Under the pieces are notes generated by a model, which had not been told where the DNA came from, made no database searches, and worked only from the letters and a program-made list of their open reading frames with translations. 16,831 nucleotides of DNA from Nitrospinaceae bacterium (GTDB lineage: Bacteria > Nitrospinota > Nitrospinia > Nitrospinales > VA-1). Positions 7,175 to 14,170 of this stretch are shown here, in pieces. The DNA lies in assembly GCA_016763735.1 (NCBI GenBank), contig JAESTE010000128.1, positions 1 through 16,831 on the forward strand, read 5' to 3'. Each line of letters starts with the position of its first letter. Position 1 is the first letter of the stretch. The translations under genes and the position numbers were made by a program.

Positions 7175-7948
7175 TTAATTCCTTAAAGAAATATCCGTGC
7201 TGAAGTCCTGGGTAATATCTGAGTCTTGCGAGTCCTGCATGGTGATCGTAATACCAATTATTTTTACCAGAGTTGTCTGGGTTTCTCCAAGAAAATCAAA
7301 AACCAGGTTCGACACATCACTCATAACAATAACCGGGGTTCCCCCATCGATGGTTCTCTTTATATCGGTTCCGTCCAAAGCGATGACAACGTCATTATAT
7401 TTATTGATGGTTACAAGTTTTGAATTTATCCCGTATGAATAGTTATTCGCCAGACCACTTCCCAAAGGAATATTGGTGGCTGAAGGCGTTCCATCCACAG
7501 TGTTCAGCTCTGAATCTCCATAGCTGGGGTTGTATATAATAATTTTATCGTTATCGCTGAATGTGTCACCATCTTCAGCCACGGTGATCGCTGTGTCATC
7601 GGCGCTACCTCCATCCGCAGCGCTGGCGGGTGTCGAAGCGCGTACATTATCCAAATTGGCGCGGTAAGAAATCGTTGATGAATTTGCAACCGGGTCAGGG
7701 GCCACAAATCCTTCATTTGGGGGTAACCCATATCCAATCTCTTTCAGTTCTTCGGCAAGAACTTTAATCGCGTGGCGGCCTTTGGCACGTAAATTGGTAG
7801 ACGCGTTTTCCGTTCTTATAACATCGTCCTGTTTAGTGAAGACGTATACGACCACGCCCAGAACAACGACTCCGAGTACTCCGGCGATCATAAGTTCAAT
7901 TAGGGTAAACCCACGCTCAGTCTTCAAAAAACTGGATTTTTTTTTCAT
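7175..7948 (-). CDS. PilW-like minor pilin (second set)
   Basis: A 257-residue prepilin. The leader KTERG ends at G13, with F14 as the first mature residue and E18 at position +5 (GFTLIELMIAG), followed by a hydrophobic alpha-1 helix. The downstream segment NLRAKGRHAIKVLAEELKEIGYGLP is the PilW-like signature (an N-terminal arm followed by an A-x-x-x-L-x-x-x-L-x-x-x-G-Y stretch). ATG 7948 is preceded by AGGA with 7-base spacing, inside the end of the PilV-like gene, so translation is likely coupled. It would be processed by prepilin peptidase and act in the tip or priming complex. It is much shorter than its paralogue at 9166 and lacks that gene's adhesin-like modules. Confidence 0.88.
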   Translation of the reverse strand: MKKKSSFLKTERGFTLIELMIAGVLGVVVLGVVVYVFTKQDDVIRTENASTNLRAKGRHAIKVLAEELKEIGYGLPPNEGFVAPDPVANSSTISYRANLDNVRASTPASAADGGSADDTAITVAEDGDTFSDNDKIIIYNPSYGDSELNTVDGTPSATNIPLGSGLANNYSYGINSKLVTINKYNDVVIALDGTDIKRTIDGGTPVIVMSDVSNLVFDFLGETQTTLVKIIGITITMQDSQDSDITQDFSTDISLRN

Positions 7949-7957
7949 AACTTATTC

Positions 7958-8407
7958 CTACTGAGATACCTGAGTATCAAGGGTAACCGAATTACTTCCA
8001 TCCCATGTGACCGTTACCGACACCGCATAAAATTGATACAACGTCGCATCATCGGTAATCGTCCAGGTACGCGTATATATGGCATTCGAAACTCCCGTGT
8101 CTCCTACCTCATCCACCAATTCGCCTCCAGTATTTTCACTCCAGGTTTCTGAAGATTCTGTTGGAGAATCAAGGGTATCCGCCCCTGCCAATGAAACGGT
8201 TGAGGCGATGTTTTTAATGGACTCGATTTTGTCTTGGGCCAGAGTCACGGCTACGGACTTTTTTTTACTTTGTGCATTTTGGTGCGTAACATTTCCAGTA
8301 GCTAAACCATAGGCAATCATTCCTCCTGCAACAATCAAAGCCGAAATGATAATTTCAATTAGAGTAAAACCGGAATTATTTTTTAAATGATTCATATCTT
8401 GAGTCAT
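7958..8407 (-). CDS. PilV-like minor pilin (second set)
   Basis: A prepilin of about 149 residues with the motif NSG|FTLIEIIISALIV, cleaved after glycine and with glutamate at +5, followed by TLAQDKIESIKNIAS. The L-A-x-x-K-I-E-x-I pattern is typical of PilV/PulI-type minor pilins. The start is uncertain: the frame also allows TTG 8425 and ATG 8395. ATG 8407 is chosen as a compromise giving a 13-residue leader; none of the three has a strong Shine-Dalgarno. It begins the second minor-pilin set, 9 bases ahead of the PilW-like gene. Confidence 0.83.
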   Translation of the reverse strand: MTQDMNHLKNNSGFTLIEIIISALIVAGGMIAYGLATGNVTHQNAQSKKKSVAVTLAQDKIESIKNIASTVSLAGADTLDSPTESSETWSENTGGELVDEVGDTGVSNAIYTRTWTITDDATLYQFYAVSVTVTWDGSNSVTLDTQVSQ

Positions 8408-8462
8408 ATCTCTAAGTCTAAACAATAAATACGGGTCTGCCCTATCAATTATGGTCGGAAAA

Positions 8463-8494
8463 CCCTATCAAGCAATCCCCCGAATGGGGGGGAT
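8463..8494 (-). promoter_or_regulatory. Hairpin between the DUF4124 gene and the second pilin set
   Basis: A perfect 7-bp stem, ATCCCCC (8475-8481) with GGGGGAT (8488-8494) and a 6-base loop. It lies between the stop of the DUF4124 gene and the start of the PilV-like gene. The nonamer CCCTATCAA also occurs twice here, at 8440-8448 and 8463-8471. No T-run directly follows on the minus strand, so partial termination or mRNA processing is as likely as full termination. Confidence 0.35.
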
Positions 8495-8553
8495 AGATTC
8501 TTGCATTCAAACCCTTAATCATTCCCATTGAAATGCCGGAAGTTGTTTTTTTA

Positions 8554-9108
8554 TCAATCAGACAGAGTAAGGGAATTAATTTTTTCTTGATACTTTTTAA
8601 TTTTCTTTTCCTCCGTCTCCATGTGTTTCTTATATCTTTCAATAATTTGACCCAGAGATTCTTTTGTGTGCCAGTCCTTGGGCTTTTCACCTGACATTTC
8701 CATTTTATCGATTTGCTTCTGCTTCCGATTCCATGTTTCCCTGGATTCTTGCAGGATTTTTTTGTAGGACTCTTTTTTCTGCGCCAGACTTTTAACAGGT
8801 TCTTCTTTTTTTTGTGCGGACTTTTGTTTCAGAGATTCATCAATGCCAGTCTGGTCTTCTTCCAACTCAGGACGTAAAGGTTCATCCTTATCAGGAGGGG
8901 GCTGCTTCTTTTCAACGGGTAGGGGAGGTAATTCGCGAAAGGTTTCTATTTTCGCATCTTGAGTTTGGGGTACCAGGCTCGGATCATTGGTAAAATGGGT
9001 TTTTCCATTTTCATCGACCCATTTATAAATCTTTGCATGTGCAGGAAGACTGCTCAATAAAAAACCGTAAATGGCAATTGCTATCCATAGCGTTTTCATC
9101 GGCTGCAT
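8554..9108 (-). CDS. DUF4124-domain exported protein
   Basis: A 184-residue secreted protein. A signal peptide (residues 1-25, ending in AHA) is followed at once by KIYKWVDENGKTHFTNDP, the DUF4124 signature. After that come a Pro/Glu-rich linker and a long Lys/Glu-rich segment (about 95-180) expected to form a coiled coil. The molecular function of DUF4124 is unknown; such genes often sit near pilus or envelope genes. It lies between the two minor-pilin sets, 57 bases after the adhesin-like PilW gene, so it may share that transcript. ATG 9108 has only a weak Shine-Dalgarno; ATG 9099, three codons later, is the alternative start. Confidence 0.85.
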   Translation of the reverse strand: MQPMKTLWIAIAIYGFLLSSLPAHAKIYKWVDENGKTHFTNDPSLVPQTQDAKIETFRELPPLPVEKKQPPPDKDEPLRPELEEDQTGIDESLKQKSAQKKEEPVKSLAQKKESYKKILQESRETWNRKQKQIDKMEMSGEKPKDWHTKESLGQIIERYKKHMETEEKKIKKYQEKINSLTLSD

Positions 9109-9165
9109 ATTACCGTAGAATTATTAGAATATGAAATGGCTCGCTCTAAATAATGGCAATAATTT

Positions 9166-10893
9166 TTACAAGGGATTAACCGCAACATTATCGAAGGTAG
9201 TGGTGTTGGTGGTTGTGGTCATTCCTATTTTCCCCTCGGTATAGGATGAATCCGTCGCGGTAACATCCCATGCTCCAGGTTCCGAGTCTGTTGTTTTCCA
9301 GAATTTTGCATTGAGAGTATCGTCTTCGGCACTCGCCTTCAAGGTGTAATACTCGTTATTGTCAAAGGTGATCGATGAACTGGTAAAGATGGTTGCGCCG
9401 GAATTGAAGTCCACAAGCTCGAGAACATATTGGTGAGTATTGGGATTTCCTGTGCAGAGGGTACAAAATATTCTTGCAAAATAGTATTGTGTTGAACTTT
9501 GATATCTCAGGACAAGCCCGACATGTTCACCTGTGCCCAACGAGCCGTTACGTTTGATTTCGACTTGGGCTTCATAGTCCTGCCACGATGCACAACCATT
9601 TGAAGAAACACCATCGCCGTTGGATGCCGTTTTATATTGTCCTGATGCGACATTCCAGTTTGTGGCACCTTCTTCTGTCCAACCGTCGCTGTTGCCATCT
9701 TCAAAGTCATCGGTAAAAATACCATCCCCCGAATTGAAAGAAACCGGAATGGCATTGAACACCGGATAATCTTCCCCATCCACATCAATGAGAGCACTGG
9801 CAGAAAGAGTTACTGTAACGCTGGGAGATTCCCAATCATAAGTCAAGGTAGTGGTTGCGTTTCCTGATCCGATCGTTGAACTGGTTACCGGACTAAGCGT
9901 GCCGTCCGTGGTATTAAAATTGACAGCAATTCCAGTGCCCACACCTGCCCCGTCTCCATCTACCACACTTGCGGTAATGGTGGTCGAACTATCTGGACAG
10001 CTTACGGTGGCGGGGCTGGCCTTCATGGAAATTTTCCCCCAGGGAGCGGTAATCAGGTTTCTTGGCGAAGTGTTCGACGCATATGTTTCACGATGGTAGC
10101 TATCGCTGTATGTGTCAGAACTGTTTTGGGTAGCAACACTGCCGGCAAAATAAGTTCCGCTGTTCACGTAATTTGCATTTGGATCTTCATCTCTTGACCG
10201 GGTAACGATTTCGAAGTCCACTCCCCGTATATCGTTCAATTCATCATCTGGAAGGACATAGGGCGGAACCGGCAGGCCGTCGCCATCCAAGGCAACTCCG
10301 ATAGGCAGGCGGTTTCCATTTTTATCCCAATAGCGGATAATTATATTATCAATATTTCGAGCGACCGTGCTTTTCACAACACCGTTGTCGCCCTTATTAG
10401 GAATAATACGATAAAAATTAAAGGGAGGCCCGGCCAACGCCAGCGAAATATTGTAATCGCGTGTTTCCGTGCTGTCTACTATTTCGTCATCATCTTGATC
10501 GAAAAATGGCGAGATAAGGAATGTTTCATTGTTAACACCTTGCGGGGTGGAGACCGCATAAGTCATAACTTCATCATTTTGAATTGTACCGTCGTTATCA
10601 TCGTCAAACACCATAGTCAAATAATGGTCGGATGCCGCGAGAAACCTTTTACCACGTTCAATGTTGTAGCCTGCGTTCTGCACACTACGAGTAACAAAAT
10701 CTACTGCTGCTCTGCCGTTGGCCTGCATCTGGCCTAACTGGCTCTGCCGCTGAAAGGTTTTAGTTTGAGACTGAATTATCCCCGCCACAAGTCCGAGCAG
10801 GATTAAAGAAATTGCAGTGCCCACCAATAGTTCTGTCATGGTGAACCCACTTTCATTCATTTTCCAATTAGTTTTTTTTGGTAACGGTTTCAT
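9166..10893 (-). CDS. PilW-like minor pilin with C-terminal Ig-like and jelly-roll adhesin modules
   Basis: A 575-residue prepilin, about twice the usual PilW length. Residues 1-40: leader to G16, then FTMTELLVGTAISLILLGLVAG with E21 at +5. Residues 50-280: a PilW-like pilin domain (QANGRAAVDFVTRSVQNAGY). This contains an EF-hand-type loop, DDDNDGTIQNDE (97-108), and a related loop, DQDDDEIVDSTE (132-143). Residues about 286-386: an invasin/Big_1-type Ig domain (SPATV, ITASVVDGDG, VNFNTTDGTLSP). Residues about 391-575: a concanavalin-like jelly-roll (DDFEDGNSDGWT, VGLVLRY, YYTLKAS, GKIGMTT, FDNVAV) with C477-x-x-C480. ATG 10893 follows GAGGA with 7-base spacing. It is inferred to be a pilus-tip adhesin anchored by its own pilin stalk. 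The pilin part is sure; domain names rest on pattern recognition. Confidence 0.85.
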   Translation of the reverse strand: MKPLPKKTNWKMNESGFTMTELLVGTAISLILLGLVAGIIQSQTKTFQRQSQLGQMQANGRAAVDFVTRSVQNAGYNIERGKRFLAASDHYLTMVFDDDNDGTIQNDEVMTYAVSTPQGVNNETFLISPFFDQDDDEIVDSTETRDYNISLALAGPPFNFYRIIPNKGDNGVVKSTVARNIDNIIIRYWDKNGNRLPIGVALDGDGLPVPPYVLPDDELNDIRGVDFEIVTRSRDEDPNANYVNSGTYFAGSVATQNSSDTYSDSYHRETYASNTSPRNLITAPWGKISMKASPATVSCPDSSTTITASVVDGDGAGVGTGIAVNFNTTDGTLSPVTSSTIGSGNATTTLTYDWESPSVTVTLSASALIDVDGEDYPVFNAIPVSFNSGDGIFTDDFEDGNSDGWTEEGATNWNVASGQYKTASNGDGVSSNGCASWQDYEAQVEIKRNGSLGTGEHVGLVLRYQSSTQYYFARIFCTLCTGNPNTHQYVLELVDFNSGATIFTSSSITFDNNEYYTLKASAEDDTLNAKFWKTTDSEPGAWDVTATDSSYTEGKIGMTTTTNTTTFDNVAVNPL

Positions 10894-10914
10894 TATATAT
10901 TCCTCGTCTGATAA

Positions 10915-12762
10915 CTATTCCAGAAAGCCCACTCGTTCCACACTGAATATGGACGGGATAAAAGGCGGCCAGAAAGTTGGATCTTGAAATCTTACATCCC
11001 AACCCCAGTTTCGAGTTGGCCCTGAATAACAATTGCCCCCCAAACACCAAAGCCCGTCTGCTTGTTCACTATTCCAAAGATTGACAAACGACCCACGAAA
11101 ATTCAAGGCAGCCCCTGTCCACCATTCATGAAGCCGCGGATAGGAATGCACGCCGCCACTATAATTGGAACCATTTGCACTTGTTGGAAGATGTCCGGCA
11201 AAAAGAGCTGCATAGATCGTGGTTTCTGAACCGCGATAATTATTAAAAAGCTGATTCTGGTTAATATTACAAGTTTTCGTGTTGAAGGCATTTGAAAGAA
11301 CATTCATGGCATCACCGACCAAAGCAACACCTTTTGTGTTGATGGTATTGAAATCACCATGGATGTAAATTGGATTATCTGTCGCCAAAGTAGTTTCATC
11401 CGACAGTTGTGGGCTGGATGTATTAGCTATGGGCAATAACCGGATGGCTTGCAGATCGCCATTCTGGTTAGTAAAGTTTGCATCCGGAGAACGCGAGGTA
11501 TAAATCAGCATACCATCGCCTGCCAAAGCAAGACCCAGATCGTCAAGATAGGCTTCATACCAAAGGCCCAGAGAATAAAGATCAATATCGGTAGTATCCA
11601 CATTCCGCTCACCTTCGCGGCAATCCTGAAACGCGTTGTTTGTTTCCTCGATGACCGGCATCGGCAATCCTGCTACCGGGTTGCCGGCAGAAGACTGACC
11701 TGCCAAAACCAAAGCGGTGACATCTGTGTAAGCAGGGCGCGAAACATAGACTTCTATATTGTTTGCCCCCAATCCACCGGTGCCGATGATGGTCATGCCA
11801 TCAATAGTGTCTTTTCCCGGCGCACCGGCCCGTTGTTCATAAAACGCACCGCGCTTGAACAAATCTTTTGAAGGCGTGGTGTAAGGCTCTTCATTAATCA
11901 ACACAAAATTGTTAAATCGGGCCTCCTCTGAAATCTCGTTACTGGAGGTAATATTTACATCCAACGATTCGGTTTCGTTTGCATCGAACGTGAGACCCGT
12001 GCCAGAGGTTTTTACAGTAACGGTACCCGCGTAATTGCTGCCGCTGTTTTTTGCGTAGGTATAAATATTCCCCACAGCAGTCATGGAATGCGGCGACATA
12101 TTGTTAGAGTCATCGTAGTTCCGCAAATTGATGTCATTGTTACTGGAAGACCCTATATAAATGTCAGCATTAGAATGAATGCGGCCCCAACTGTTCATAT
12201 CCGGACCTGGGAACAATTCCAAGTCGGCGGAGTTTCCGCTTTGACCGTAAAACACGAAGTACTGAACCAGTGGCGTTTCCAGTATCCGAATCGTTTCGTT
12301 CACCGATTCATTAGAAGAATCTATAAGTGATGTCGATTCGGATTCTATGTCATAGCTGTGAGCATAATGATAAATAATGGTATTGCCCACGACCGTCTGG
12401 TAAAGGAAAGGTTCCAGTGGATTTTCTATTTTATATTTGACGGCATAATTGCGGTAATTGGCAACATTGATATAACCATCACCATCGGCACCATCCTGAT
12501 CAGAAGATTCGGTGTAAGGGATCAAGTCTTCAAACTCGTTAATGATATCGTTCACTGCCAAATCAAGCCCCACCTCTGCTGAATAAAAAGCGTTCTTGCC
12601 TTTTTTATGGGCTTCAGAAGATTCCAGGTTTAAAGTTATCGTTTGCAAGGCAGCAAAGGAAACCGCTGCCATCGCTGCCAGAACAAACAGATAAACCAAC
12701 AAGGTGCTTCCCTGTTCCTGATTGGCATGACTTATATGATTGCTATTGAGTAATTTCTTCAT
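10915..12762 (-). CDS. Large PilX-like minor pilin (first set)
   Basis: A 615-residue PilX-class protein. A polar leader ends at G18, followed by STLLVYLFVLAAMAAVSFAAL (no glutamate at +5, as usual for PilX) and KNAFYSAEVGLDLAVNDI (57-74). The middle contains GRIHSNADIYIGSS, the same G-x-H-S-N-type strand turn as the second PilX-like protein, suggesting a beta-helix. An Asp/Gly loop, DQDGADGDGYIN, lies near residue 90. The last 50 residues are rich in Trp/Pro/Phe and include CLGGNC, a probable disulfide. The gene overlaps the PilV-like gene by ATGA at 12759-12762, so translation is coupled; an AGGAGG lies 11 bases upstream of ATG. It probably sits in the priming complex or tip. Confidence 0.82.
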   Translation of the reverse strand: MKKLLNSNHISHANQEQGSTLLVYLFVLAAMAAVSFAALQTITLNLESSEAHKKGKNAFYSAEVGLDLAVNDIINEFEDLIPYTESSDQDGADGDGYINVANYRNYAVKYKIENPLEPFLYQTVVGNTIIYHYAHSYDIESESTSLIDSSNESVNETIRILETPLVQYFVFYGQSGNSADLELFPGPDMNSWGRIHSNADIYIGSSSNNDINLRNYDDSNNMSPHSMTAVGNIYTYAKNSGSNYAGTVTVKTSGTGLTFDANETESLDVNITSSNEISEEARFNNFVLINEEPYTTPSKDLFKRGAFYEQRAGAPGKDTIDGMTIIGTGGLGANNIEVYVSRPAYTDVTALVLAGQSSAGNPVAGLPMPVIEETNNAFQDCREGERNVDTTDIDLYSLGLWYEAYLDDLGLALAGDGMLIYTSRSPDANFTNQNGDLQAIRLLPIANTSSPQLSDETTLATDNPIYIHGDFNTINTKGVALVGDAMNVLSNAFNTKTCNINQNQLFNNYRGSETTIYAALFAGHLPTSANGSNYSGGVHSYPRLHEWWTGAALNFRGSFVNLWNSEQADGLWCLGGNCYSGPTRNWGWDVRFQDPTFWPPFIPSIFSVERVGFLE

Positions 12763-13277
12763 TCTATGAATTGCCTCCTGTGAAGTACCGATGCCATTTC
12801 TAAATCTCTGGCATTGCCATGGCTATCGGTCCAACTTGTTGTCACCAAAACTTCCAGCATATGGATAGATAAGGGGTCATCAAACGTTTCGTCTCCCCCT
12901 GAAGGGAAAACCTGTAATTGCCAGGTCACATTGAATTCCCCATCTTGTTCTGTTTTGGAGTAGGTCCAATCATCATCTTTAGTTAATCCTTCATCCGCCA
13001 AATAATCTGTGACCAGGTAATCAAATCCAAATATTCCACCTGTTGGGTCGTTGGCAGAAAAACCTTTTATTTGTTCAATTTTATTAGTCGTCTTCATCGT
13101 GGCCTCGGTGACCAGTCTGGAATTATTCTGGTAGTAGATAATTGAGTCAGCTGTTTTTATGAGGCCGAAGAGACCGATCGACAGGACCACCATGCTCACC
13201 ATCACTTCTATCAAGGTGAAGCCTTTTTGATTTTGGCCTACCCGCTTAGTTGTAGAGATCAAAATTTTCATTTTCAT
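12759..13277 (-). CDS. PilV-like minor pilin (first set)
   Basis: A 172-residue prepilin. Its basic leader ends NQKG19|FTLIEVMVSMVVLSIGLFGL with E24 at +5. The VMVSMVVLSIGLFGLIK helix followed by TNKIEQIKGFSAND is characteristic of PilV (type IV pilus modification family). The start at 13277 overlaps the preceding stop by ATGA (13274-13277), and its own stop overlaps the next ATG in the same way, giving a tight translationally coupled trio. It would be cut by prepilin peptidase and join the minor-pilin complex. Confidence 0.9.
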   Translation of the reverse strand: MKMKILISTTKRVGQNQKGFTLIEVMVSMVVLSIGLFGLIKTADSIIYYQNNSRLVTEATMKTTNKIEQIKGFSANDPTGGIFGFDYLVTDYLADEGLTKDDDWTYSKTEQDGEFNVTWQLQVFPSGGDETFDDPLSIHMLEVLVTTSWTDSHGNARDLEMASVLHRRQFIE

Positions 13278-13870
13278 TTCCAGGGAGGATTATCAGCGGC
13301 ACTATACTTCCAATAATCCACACCTCCCGTAGCTTGTAGAACAGAAATCAAACGAGCGCGGCCATCAGAAATTCCAATATCATTCAGGTGTAATAATAAT
13401 ACTGACCCACTGGAACTGGCTTGACCCCGGGAATCGAACACAACCACTTGAGCCCCACCAAACGAAACGGCAGAGGTAACAGTATTGCCGTCTGTATCTG
13501 AAATACCCACGTTGTAAGCGAACTGCACATTATTTTCGAGCACCGCGTTTTTTAAATTTTCGCCACCATCTTCAACACCATTGTCATTGCTGTCTTCATG
13601 AATTTTATAAGTATTGGCAACCAAATTGAAAGTAACCCGCACATTGTTATTACTTTTTACGGCAGTGGTGCGGGCCAGCATCAAGTCGAAATATACTTTT
13701 TGCGCCTGACCATCGATCTCGTGCTTTTCTTTCCATTTTGAAAAATTTGGAATTGCTATCGCTGAAACTATTCCTATGATCGCCATGGTTATAATTATCT
13801 CGATTAAGGTGAAACCTTTTTTAGACTCAAGGAAACGTTTTAATCCTTTTAACCTTCTTATGAGTAACAT
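13274..13870 (-). CDS. FimT/GspH-like minor pilin, first gene of the pilin operon
   Basis: A 198-residue prepilin with an 18-residue basic leader ending in KKG19|FTLIEIIITMAIIGIVSAIAIP (E24 at +5). The segment VYFDLMLARTTAVKSNNNVRVTF after the helix is typical of FimT/GspH. An acidic turn, EDSNDNGVEDGGE, follows, as is common in this family, and later VVFDSRGQASSSGSV, the usual FimT/GspH C-terminal strand. ATG 13870 follows AAGGA with 7-base spacing. It is the first gene after the 300-base regulatory spacer and probably heads the transcript running through the PilV-, PilX- and PilW-like genes. In other species FimT-type pilins can also bind DNA; nothing here tests that. Confidence 0.9.
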   Translation of the reverse strand: MLLIRRLKGLKRFLESKKGFTLIEIIITMAIIGIVSAIAIPNFSKWKEKHEIDGQAQKVYFDLMLARTTAVKSNNNVRVTFNLVANTYKIHEDSNDNGVEDGGENLKNAVLENNVQFAYNVGISDTDGNTVTSAVSFGGAQVVVFDSRGQASSSGSVLLLHLNDIGISDGRARLISVLQATGGVDYWKYSAADNPPWK

Positions 13871-13905
13871 TTCAGTTTCCTTTGTTTATCCTCAATACAG
13901 GTGAT

Positions 13906-13922
13906 AGCAAAATAGGGGCCAA
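13906..13922 (-). promoter_or_regulatory. Sigma-54-type promoter for the minor-pilin operon
   Basis: The minus strand reads TTGGCCCCTATTTTGCT, close to the consensus YTGGCACGRNNNTTGCW: 11 of 14 informative positions match. GG (13920-13919) and GC (13908-13907) are separated by exactly 10 bases. It predicts transcription start near 13895, leaving a leader of about 25 bases that contains the Shine-Dalgarno of the FimT-like gene. Type IV pilin genes are often sigma-54 dependent through PilR-type activators. Confidence 0.55.
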
Positions 13923-14025
13923 AACTTTCTCCAAACTGCAGGCGAGAAAAATAGATCCTTATTTTCAATAATTTATGAGCACATAAAAATTCTCCCCCCA
14001 CAAACAAGGGGGTTTAAATATTTAT

Positions 14026-14050
14026 ATAAGATGAGTTGGCTTTATCTTAT
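14026..14050. promoter_or_regulatory. Perfect 7-bp inverted repeat, possible activator site
   Basis: ATAAGAT (14026-14032) and ATCTTAT (14044-14050) with an 11-base spacer, about 130-155 bases upstream of the predicted sigma-54 start site. The distance suits an enhancer-binding activator, but the region is AT-rich and chance symmetry is possible. Confidence 0.3.
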
Positions 14051-14065
14051 TTTATACATCTTTTA

Positions 14066-14094
14066 CGTTTTCCGCACATATTTTTAGGAAAACG
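14066..14094. promoter_or_regulatory. Perfect 8-bp inverted repeat, possible activator site
   Basis: CGTTTTCC (14066-14073) and GGAAAACG (14087-14094) with a 13-base spacer, about 170-200 bases upstream of the predicted start site. It is the stronger of two dyads placed where NtrC/PilR-type activators commonly bind. Confidence 0.35.
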
Positions 14095-14170
14095 CTATGT
14101 ATTAATTAAGGCAGGGAATTAACTAATTTGAGAGAGTCTGTCAAGAGCGGAAGGTTCTTCCTGAGGACAA

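Larger units (their letters stand above)
13871..14170 (-). other. Regulatory spacer upstream of the minor-pilin operon
   Basis: A 300-base AT-rich gap between the DUF4124 gene (stop at 14171) and the FimT-like start. From promoter outward it holds: a sigma-54-like promoter (13906-13922); a GC hairpin CCCCC/GGGGG with an 8-base loop (13995-14012); a perfect 7-bp inverted repeat (14026-14050); and a perfect 8-bp inverted repeat (14066-14094). No coding sequence was seen. Confidence 0.6.

Noticed and set aside
11449..11871. Plus-strand open frame of 140 codons inside the large PilX-like gene
   Set aside because: No Shine-Dalgarno or recognisable domain; it is fully antisense to a clear pilin gene.
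13995..14012. CCCCC/GGGGG hairpin as a strong terminator of the DUF4124 gene
   Set aside because: It lies about 160 bases past the stop, and on the minus strand its T-run begins several bases after the stem; only a weak terminator at best.
14139..14144. Perfect minus-strand TTGACA as a -35 element for the pilin operon
   Set aside because: At 16-18 base spacing only TTAATT or TAATTC is available as a -10, and the start would lie more than 200 bases from the first ATG; the sigma-54-like site fits better.
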